Shown here: positions 56,317-64,000 of the stretch, one piece after another | How positions within the stretch are numbered: the first letter of the stretch is position 1 | Layout of the letters: each line of letters begins with the position of its first letter | Source: Brassica napus | Taxonomy: Eukaryota > Streptophyta > Magnoliopsida > Brassicales > Brassicaceae | DNA length: 64,000 nt | Direction: 5' to 3' | NCBI RefSeq assembly: GCF_020379485.1 | Contig: NC_063450.1 | Span: 25,892,137 to 25,956,136 of the forward strand | Notes under the pieces: model-generated | Seen by the model: only the letters and a program-made list of their open reading frames with translations | The model's database searches: none | What the model was told of the DNA's origin: nothing | Made by a program: the position numbers and the translations under genes

Positions 56317-57738
56317 TGTGGGAACCGAAATTCACACTCTTGATTTCCGTTTAAATAAGGAAAGTAGGAGAACCCTAATTTCCCAGAGGTCTCGGATATC
56401 TGCTAATACCACACTCCAAACAATCAGAACACGAAATAAAGACGATAAAAGATAAGAAATCGAAAAGAGAGAGCAAAGTTGATCTTATTCCGAATTCGCT
56501 TTTTAACTCTACAACAAGGTAAGAGCCTGGGCTATGAGAGCTGTCGGCGAGATTCCTAGTTCTAAAACCCTAAAGCTGCTAAACCTAATTGAGTCGCAGC
56601 TCGAATAACAAAAACGAAAAATTGCTTAAATTGCTCTAAGTGCTAAGTTTGCTGTGTATTACGTATCCTCTTTCGCCTCTCACCTAGGACTCCTTATATA
56701 CTTGCTCCTAGGTCGGTTTGCAACTTTCCCATTATGCCCTTAAGCCGTCATAGCTCAATAATGGAGATATTCCGATTTTCTCGATCTTCGTGATTATCTT
56801 CGGAAACTTTACATTTATCCGCGAAAAATTGACATTTATCTTGCCTTACGAACCAAGCGTAAACCATCATAAGACTTATGGGGTTTTAGTTAAGAAATCG
56901 TAAGTGGGCTTCGAGTTGCGTTTTAGGTCTCTTTGGGCCGTCTTTGACTCGAAACGTTTATTACGGTTTCTTCGATAAAAACAAACTTCACGCGGTTTTT
57001 ATCGTAAATTTTGACTGATGACTTTGAGCGATGAGAAAAAAAGAATGATTTAGCCATGGCCTACGGGAGATTGAATTAAAAAGTAGACGAGAGTGCATGG
57101 ATTCGTGTCATATCGACGTTTTGGGTAAGTTCGGTCGCTACGTAGCGACCAGGCCGTAGCGACCGAGCTTTGGCGAGAGCTCGGTCGCTATGTAGCAACC
57201 GAGCCGTGTGCGTGCTCGGTCGCTACGTAGCGGCCGAGCCGTGTACGTGCTTGGTCGCTACGTAGCGACTGAACTTGGCTGGAGGTTGGTCGCTACGTAG
57301 CGACCGAGCTTTGGCTTGTGCGTGGCCGATTTGGATACGTGTCCGTTGTTTCATGAACATGTTTTTTTCCGCTAAATTCTTCGTAAAAGTAATCTTTACG
57401 AGGATCACTTCTCGTAAAAATGTTCATGCTAATTTTTACGGATATTTGGATGTTAACTTCGTCGTATCCGTTTTTGACCCCAACAATATTTCCGCAAAGG
57501 TTTCTTTACGAAACTTACTTTTACGAGAAGTGTTTTTATTCATCTCTAAGGATATTTGGGTGTTAACTTCGTCGTGACCGTTTTTGACCCCAACAGTTAG
57601 CCCCCCAGCCCGTTAGAATTGTGGATTGTCAATGAGATTCTAACGTGCGGTTAGGCGAGTTAGACAAGTTAGGTGAGTTCGGACGGAGTTTATACCCAAA
57701 AGTCCACGGACAAATAATGTTTTTTTGTTTTTTTTTTA
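56317..57738 (-). mobile_element. reversed LTR-retrotransposon fragment
   Basis: Read on the minus strand, 56317-57595 is an LTR that starts TGTTGGGGTC and ends GGTTCCCACA. It is related to the LTRs at 31578 and 34868. The minus-strand sequence before it, ctggggggctaac (57596-57608), is the polypurine tract. About 140 bases of interior, similar to 34735-34867, follow and end at 57738. Its U3 (57120-57310) has five GGTCGCTACGTAGCGACC-type palindromes. The other LTR and interior are lost. Confidence 0.82.
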
Positions 57739-58591
57739 TGATTGGGGCTGCGTCTTATGAAGGCTGCCAATGTACCCTTGTCGAAGTCATATGTCATTTT
57801 GAAGGATTCGATGCGGAAAAGCCATCTAGAACAACCCGAAGGTTGTTCGTGAAGAGAACAAGCGTCTGACTGTTCCCGATCATTAAGGAAAATTCCTATT
57901 CCGGAAGTTTGCCCTAGATTCCACTTTCTCTTATCTCTTTACCACCAGCGCCTCCATATAAAAAGGCCTATGATATCATTTCTTTTTCTTACATTAGTTT
58001 TGCAAGAGACCGAGAACTATTTTTTCTTTGGATTAAGCAACTTGTAAGGGAGAAAGACTTCATCCTTACGAGAAAATCATCCTGAACCCTTGTCTTTCTA
58101 CTTTATTTTATATGCAGTATTATTCAGAAACCATGTCTGTGTCATCCTGCTTTATGATTGAGTAGTAGGCTAAGCTTGCTTAGGGTTGTAGGGTGTTAAC
58201 CGCATGAACTGAACACAAATAAGTGATCTTAACTGTTCTCCTTTCATATTGTTCTTACTGCTTACATTAAATTGATCACTTAATGTTTGATTTCTGATTT
58301 AATCACCTAGCTAACCGCTTAGGAGATAAATTGACATATATTAAATGAGCTTTGTATCTCTAATCAGCGAGAGTAGATATTAGGGTATTAAGCTAAATAA
58401 TTGTTGGGGTCAAAATCAGTCACGACGGAATCAATGTCTAAAAGTCCGTAAAAATCGGCATGAACGTTTTTATGAAAAAATAAATCTTAGAAAAAGATAT
58501 ATTTTTACGAAGAATCTTGCGGAGAAAACACATTCACGAAAAATCAGAGAAAGACGCAAACAAGGTTGCCGCGTAGCAACCAGCGCAAAAA

Positions 58592-58914
58592 CTGGTCGCT
58601 ACGTAGCGTTCTCGGTCGCTACATAGCGTGCTCGGTCGCTACGTAGCGTGCTCGGTCGCTACGTAGCGTGCTCGGTCGCTACGTAGCGTGCTCGGTCGCT
58701 ACGTAGCGTGCTCGGTCGCTACGTAGCGTGCTCGGTCGCTACGTAGCGTGCTCGGTCGCTACGTAGCGTGCTCGGTCGCTACGTAGCGTGCTCGGTCGCT
58801 ACGTAGCGTGCTCGGTCGCTACGTAGCGTGCTCGGTCGCTACGTAGCGTGCTCGGTCTCTACGTAGCTTACTCGGTCGCTACGTAGCGTGCTCGGTCGTC
58901 ACGTAGCGTGCTCG
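58592..58914. repeat. 16-unit 20-bp tandem array (GGTCGCTACGTAGCGTGCTC)
   Basis: Sixteen units with exact 20-base spacing run from 58592 to 58914; the first two and the last three carry single changes. Each unit centres on the 12-bp palindrome CGCTACGTAGCG, with an ACGT core. The array sits about 150 bases upstream of the LTR TATA. There are no spacers, so it is a minisatellite. Confidence 0.95.
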
Positions 58915-59629
58915 CAAGGAAAGATAAATGTCAAGTTTCCGCGGATAAATATGAAGTATTCGAAGATAATTAGAAAGATCGGGAAAAACGAAATATATCC
59001 ATATTTAAGTTATGATGGCTTAAGGGCAGAAGAGGAAAAAGCGTAAACCGACCTAGGAGCGAGTATATAAGGAGTCCTAGGCGAGAAGCACAAGGGAGAA
59101 CTTTTTAGACTCAGAACTCTCGGCACTTAGAAACTCTGAGGCATTATTCTCGACATGCTCTGTTTCCATGATTGGCACCCGATTACCAGACGAACGCGCA
59201 CAAGCAGTTCGATCTCTTGGTTCACTCTTGAACTACGTTCGGCTTGATCCTCGAAAGGGGTACGTAGGCAGCCTTTCATAAGGTTCAGTCCAAAATCAAT
59301 CAAAAACCTTTTCTGTATTTTCTTCGTCATTTGTTATCGAGCTGCGACTTAACTAGGTTTGAGCTTTTAGGCCGCTAGAACTAGGTAACTCGCTGAAAGC
59401 CTTTGCGGCCAAAGCTTTTATGATCTCTTGTAATGATCGCAACATACGCGGACTTGAAATAAGATCCACCGTTTTCTCTAAACTCGTTTGTTATCTTCTC
59501 ACGATATTTCCGCATATATTTGGTCACTTGCCGTTGGCTCTCGCAGAGATCCGGGACCTCTGGGAAATTAGGGTTTTCCTAGTTTCCTAATTTAAGCGTA
59601 AATCGACAGTGCAAATTTCGGTTCCCACA

Positions 59630-62216
59630 GTTTGGCTCTAGAAGGAGGGGAGGTACGGATTACTCTAACTCATAGCCGTAAAACGCTTGATCAAAACAAT
59701 GTTTGGAAATACGAAAGAGAAAATCGCAGTTCGCAACAACGCTGGTAAGAAAACTCCAGCCGCCACTGCGCCTATGGGCAACGCCTATGCAAACGCCACA
59801 ATTCTTGAGAAAATCGAAAACCTTTCTACGATTTTTCGTCACAGGAAATGCAATGAAACGAGCTCGCAATTTCTCTTTTTAAACATAAAGGGAAACGATA
59901 AATCTTATCAAACCCCGTAAGTTTGGCTCATTACAGAACAAAATAAATCTCAATGCGTAAGGGTTTTACCAAAATACGTTTTTCGAAAAAGTTTCGGAAG
60001 GGTAAAACTTGTTCTCCCGAAAACCGCAGAAAACCCCTAGGTTAATCGCGGAAAAAGGGAGCGCAACAAATTGATTACACAGCTCAGTCGCTACGTAGCG
60101 ACCGAGCAAGCACATGGCTCGGTCGCTACGTAGCGACCAAGATCAAGCCAAGCTCGGTCGCTACGTAGCGACCGAGCACGCACACATCTCGGTCGCTACG
60201 TAGCGACCGAGCTCAAGCCAACTCTCCAATCGCTACATAGCGACCTGTCAGACCTCCAGCTCGCTACATAGCGACCTTTCAGGCCTCAAAAAGATCCTTC
60301 TTTGTGTTCTCTTTTGAATCCCAATCGAAACGCTCTTCGTTTCGTCTCAATCGGAGTTTCCATTGAGATTTTACGACGAAAACAAGTAAGACTCGTCTAA
60401 AGTCCTTTTCTTGCTCCTACTCGCCCTTTCCCCCATCTTTGTGTTCTCCTTCAATCTCGATCGAAACGTCTCTTGTTTCGTCTCGATTGGAGTTTCCATT
60501 GAAACTTTACGATAAAAAAAAACCGCAAAGACTAGTTTTCTCGCGTGGATTCAGAATAATCGTATAATACGGCAACGGTTAACTTAACACCTTAGCCACC
60601 TCAACTATACGATTACGTTGAACCTTTTTATTGACTTCGTATCAGTCAAGTTCGGAACATAAATGTCAAGTTTCAAAAGATAAACACCAATATCGAAAAA
60701 AAGGCGAACATACACGAGAAAAGGAAGGGAAAATGAGCAAGCAAAACTGAGAAGAGACAAAACTGCATTTTCGAAAGAACTAATGTATTTGCGACTTGAA
60801 ACTTTTGAAATCAGACTTGGAGTTTTCGTAGAAAATTGCTAAGAAATAAAAACACCTTTGAGACTGCCATAGAACTTTAGGGAACGTAAAACCTAGGTGG
60901 ATAGTCTAGCGAACTAAGTGTTAGGTGATATTACCTGTCTCGATATATTGTCCCATAACTGTTCGTCCAGATCTTGCAAACCGATCTAATCTCTCCGAAA
61001 ATCAAGAAACGATCGCCACGCATATCAAGCTCGCTTCCTAAGGAGAGAAAAAACTAGAGACATGAACGTCGTCTTAAAACCGATTTGTTTCTGGCAATTC
61101 TCTCGGAGCCAACATATTCCAAGTCTTCAACCTGGAAACAACCAAATCACAGTCCAAGCGTCGTCTTCAACCCGACTCGGATTGTCGATAATTCTATTCC
61201 TCGAGAAAAAAGGGACGGAGTAGGTGCGTATACTATAGTCGTATACTCCCATACTTCAAAAACATATTCAAACAATGCGATGTCTCGTCAAGATCAAGAA
61301 AACGCTTTCGACAAGAAAACGCTTTCGACAAAGCAAACTCTCGTAGAAATACGCGGAAAAATATTCATATAATGCGATCACTCGTCAAGATCATCCTAAA
61401 GGCAAACGACAGGCTGAGATTCGTCTAAACGATAGGAACTGATCCAAACCATGTTGGAAAAATTCTCAAAGACTATACAGCATCTATCATCGCAATCATT
61501 CGTTTAGAAAACTTCTGCCAAACTTCAGAATGAAAGTCGATGATTTGCTGAAGTCATAAAGATCTTTTCCGATTTGATAAAACGAGTTTCGTATAAGAAA
61601 CATTATACGAAACTTTCATCGTATAAATTAACCCTAAAGTGGAAAAACATTTTCTACCACCATGGGCATACTCGGCCTATCAATCTCGATAAACGCCATT
61701 CGTCACTCGCCCAATTACGCCTTTCCTTCGAAGCCGAACTAGGTTACAGCATCCCCTTTAAGGACGATTCTAACCGGCTTGACCTTATTGACAGCACGAA
61801 AGTGTCATGGTCTAATCCTTCGGCAACAACGTCCTTGGCTATAAAGCTGAGCACAGCCTTCATGCAAAGCCAAAACAATTGAGTGACCACCGCTCCAATA
61901 ACTTGACTGCTAAACGGTAATCCAGAATTTGTCTTGAAACGCCAAGTAACGATTACACAAACAATTATCGTACCACCCAAAAATGGGAATCATACTGTAA
62001 ATTCGTCATAACAAAACTCAGTCCTAACAACCAAACAGTTAACGGAAAGGTTCCACTTGTTAAAAATCGACCAAGTTCCATATACTACGATTCACTTTAA
62101 GCCCGCTGTGTTTTACTCGTAAAATGAGGCATGTAAAGAAAACTCGTAACAGAGCTCCTATTACGGAACATCCTCAAATAGACACGAAAGAAATCTCGGC
62201 AAGGAAAGATATGATG
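59630..62216. other. interior of the non-autonomous LTR element
   Basis: No gag, protease, reverse transcriptase or integrase motif was seen in any frame. Positions 60086-60260 hold four to six GGTCGCTACGTAGCGACC palindromes like those of the LTRs. A phrase of about 60 bases, including cgaaacg.tct…tttcgtctc.at.ggagtttccattga, is repeated near 60325 and 60465. The rest shows no feature. Confidence 0.6.
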
Positions 62217-62938
62217 GCTTAAGGGAAAGATAAATGTCAAGTTTCCACGGATAAATATGAAGTATTCGAAGATAATTAGAAAGATCGGGAAAAACGGAAT
62301 ATCTCCATTTTTAAGTTATGATGGCTTAAGGGCAGAAGAGGAAAAAGCGTAAACCGACCTAGGAGCGAGTATATAAGGAGTCCTAGGCGAGAGGCACAAG
62401 GGAGAACTTTTTAGACTTAGAACTCTTGGCACTTAGAAACTCTGAGGCATTATTCTCGACATGCTCTGTTTCCATGACTGGCACCCGATTACCAGACGAA
62501 CGCGCACAGGCAGTTCGATCTCTTGGTTCACTCTTGAACTACGTTCGGCTTGATCCTCGAAAGGGGTACGTAGGCAGCCTTTCATAAGGTTCAGTCCGAA
62601 ATCAATCAAAAACCTTTTCTGTATTTTCTTCGTCTTTTGTTATCGAGCTGCGACTCAATTAGGTTTGAGCTTTTAGGCCGCTAGAACTAGGTAACTCGCT
62701 GACAGCCTTTGCGGCAAAGCTTTTATGATTTCTTGTAATGATCGCAACGCTCTTACGCAGACTCGAAATAAGATCCACCGTTTTCTCTAAACTCGTTTGT
62801 TATCTTCTCACGATATTTCCGCATATATTTGGTCACTTGCCGTTGGCTCTCGCAGAGATCCGGGACCTCTGGAAAATTAGGGTTTTCCTTGTTTCCTAAT
62901 TTAAACGTAAATCGACAGTGCGAATTTCGGTTCCCACA
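62217..62938 (+). repeat. truncated right LTR
   Basis: It aligns with 58914-59629, from gcaaggaaagata to TTCCCACA, with few differences. It lacks the TGTTGGGG start and the whole 20-bp array; the junction lies exactly at the array edge. Confidence 0.82.
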
Positions 62939-63336
62939 CTAATCAGATCTTGTTTCTAAGGTTTGTTATCGCGTCTTGTTCCAAGTGAGAACTTAGGATT
63001 CAAGACCGATCTGCAAAGGGAGCAAGACCACGATAGTGGATTGTTCTAGCCGAGTGATCTGAGTTCTAGACTGCACCTCATTGCACTTGAATAGTTGTTC
63101 AGTTTTGCATTGACACCCGATTAATAACCCTAAGCCGGCTTCATTTAAATCGAATTTGAACCATCTAGGTATTCTAGTTACTTGCGTCACAATTAATTCT
63201 CTAAACCCCACTTGTTTCTCAGCTTATTATTGAACTCATAAGAGTAAAGAGTAAACTGGTCCTCTGGATTGAATCTCAAATATTACAATTACCACTGTTA
63301 ACTTGACAGTAGCAATGATTCATTTTTAGTGTATCA

Positions 63337-64000
63337 AGTTTTGGCGCCGTTGCGACGGGGACTAAGCTTTTACCTTTATTTTTCGGTTTAATATTTAGTC
63401 TGAGATATCTAACTTGCTTTATTTCTTTGTTGGAACAGATGATCCAAGTGCATGACCAGTAGACATACTCGGAGTAACGCACAAGGACCACTACATCAAC
63501 TGACCAACGACGAACTCGCAAGATTAGAAAGACAGAAACGTCAAAAACGTCAACAGCCAAGAACAACCGACACCAACATGGGTGATCACGGCAATATGGA
63601 TGACCTCACTGCTGCATTGGCATTCATTCAACAACAAATGCAGACTCAACAACAGCAGATGTTGCAGATGCAGCAGACCATCCAAAATCAGCAACAAGCT
63701 GCTCAGGAACAAGCAGCCGTGAACGCCGCGCGAGAAGAGCGTGGTGCTTTTATTGGGGAGCGAAACCTTCCACGGAAATTCTCTACTAACCGCTCCCCCA
63801 TCAACCCTCCACCCTGTACTCGACAAGATTATGAGATCAAACCTGCACTGATAGGTCTGGTACAGAAGAGCACGTTCAGCAGCCTCACTTCAGACATTCC
63901 AATGGACCACATAGAGGCCTTTGAGAGGATTTGCAATTTCTCTCGCTCTAATGGAGTGCCACCAGATTATGTCAAATGCATGTTGTTCCCATTCTCTCTT
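63337..64000 (+). mobile_element. Athila-like LTR retrotransposon 2, interior start
   Basis: The primer-binding-site-like TTTTGGCGCCGTTGCG (near 63339) follows the LTR end, as in Athila-type Ty3/gypsy elements. A leader of about 100 bases then leads to gag. The element runs out of the window. Confidence 0.8.
63452..64000 (+). CDS. Athila-type gag, partial at window end
   Basis: An open frame of 183 codons starts MTSRHTRSNAQGPLHQLTND and continues to the window edge without a stop. After a basic stretch (RLERQKRQKRQQ) comes a Gln-rich segment with IQQQMQTQQQQMLQMQQTIQ, a likely coiled coil. Then come IGERNLPRKF and YEIKPALIGLVQKSTFSSL. IPMDHIEAFERICNFSRSNG and CMLFPFSL follow, the beginning of the retrotransposon gag (capsid) domain as found in Athila-like elements. 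Gag packages element RNA. Codons are clean so far, so this element may be younger than its neighbours. Protease and polymerase would lie beyond the window. Confidence 0.85.
   Translation, partial: MTSRHTRSNAQGPLHQLTNDELARLERQKRQKRQQPRTTDTNMGDHGNMDDLTAALAFIQQQMQTQQQQMLQMQQTIQNQQQAAQEQAAVNAAREERGAFIGERNLPRKFSTNRSPINPPPCTRQDYEIKPALIGLVQKSTFSSLTSDIPMDHIEAFERICNFSRSNGVPPDYVKCMLFPFSL

Larger units (their letters stand above)
58402..62938 (+). mobile_element. non-autonomous LTR retrotransposon with palindromic array
   Basis: The left LTR 58402-59629 starts TGTTGGGGTC and ends TTCCCACA. A truncated right LTR (about 62217-62938) matches only the part downstream of the array. The interior (59630-62216) has no gag or pol and no long open frame. 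Flanks ATAAT and CTAAT may be a mutated target duplication. Both LTRs share a TATA segment gagtatataaggagtcct (59062 and 62368). It interrupts the Athila-like LTR. Confidence 0.8.
57739..63336 (+). repeat. 5' LTR of Athila-like element 2, split by another insertion
   Basis: It starts TGATTGGGGCTGCG (57739) and ends GTATCA (63336), directly before a primer-binding-site-like TTTTGGCGCCGTTGCG. A TATA-type tataaaaaggcc lies near 57957. An LTR element occupies 58402-62938 within it. Without that insertion this LTR is about 1060 bases. The start is inferred from the TG and from the end of the neighbouring fragment. Confidence 0.65.

Noticed and set aside
57719..57738. T-run at 57719-57737 as a LINE or SINE tail
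   Set aside because: No A/B boxes or LINE motif lies next to it and no target duplication was found; it marks the junction of two LTR elements.
58592..58914. CRISPR-like array
   Set aside because: Units are contiguous 20-mers without spacers inside a plant LTR; it is a minisatellite.

Overview
The window is plant nuclear DNA, almost certainly from a Brassica or a close Brassicaceae relative. Three lines of evidence support this. The few host genes are intron-containing plant families (a 14-3-3 protein of omega/GRF2 type, a degenerate VQ-motif protein and a PGG-domain membrane protein). The 14-3-3/VQ neighbour pair recalls, from memory, the Arabidopsis GRF2-VQ9 pair. Most of the rest is transposable elements of types typical of Brassicaceae. 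No prokaryotic, organellar or viral gene set was seen.

Layout. 1-2300: gene-poor, with an alcohol-dehydrogenase-like fragment, a retroposed U6 snRNA with perfect target-site duplications, a tRNA-type SINE and a Harbinger-type MITE. 2300-5940: the VQ-like gene (+) and the four-exon 14-3-3 gene (-), in convergent arrangement. 5939-13001: a MITE split by a 6.75-kb L1-type LINE on the minus strand; both LINE ORFs are open and it is flanked by a perfect 18-bp duplication. 13228-38579: a very large Helitron. It starts TC after an A and ends with a GC hairpin plus CTAG before a T. It carries an RPA-like gene and a Rep/helicase gene. A 7.8-kb CACTA element (14561-22389) has landed in it, and a 4.4-kb LTR element (31578-36019) has split its helicase. 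38580-45159: mostly unique-looking AT-rich DNA with a telomere-repeat foldback, a solo LTR and nested MITEs. 45160-51025: a second, internally deleted CACTA element with a 163-bp tandem repeat and a long inverted repeat. 51367-52354: the PGG-domain gene (-). 52500-54440: small duplications, including a diverged copy of the 14-3-3 leader. 54445-64000: a pile of LTR elements. It holds two Athila-like elements, a reversed LTR fragment, and a non-autonomous element whose LTR holds a sixteen-unit 20-bp palindromic array. The window ends inside an open Athila-type gag.

How it fits together. The host genes do not form a pathway; the window mainly records nested insertions. Clear orders are LINE after MITE, CACTA and LTR element after Helitron, and a non-autonomous LTR element after Athila. 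The LINE is the only autonomous-type element with all its coding capacity visibly intact. The Helitron helicase, the RPA gene and both genes of each CACTA copy carry stops, frameshifts or deletions. No clearly new gene system was found. The most useful leads are the intact LINE with its ATGA coupling, the complete boundaries of the nested Helitron, the palindromic LTR array shared by several elements, the duplicated 14-3-3 leader and the VQ protein that has lost its VQ.
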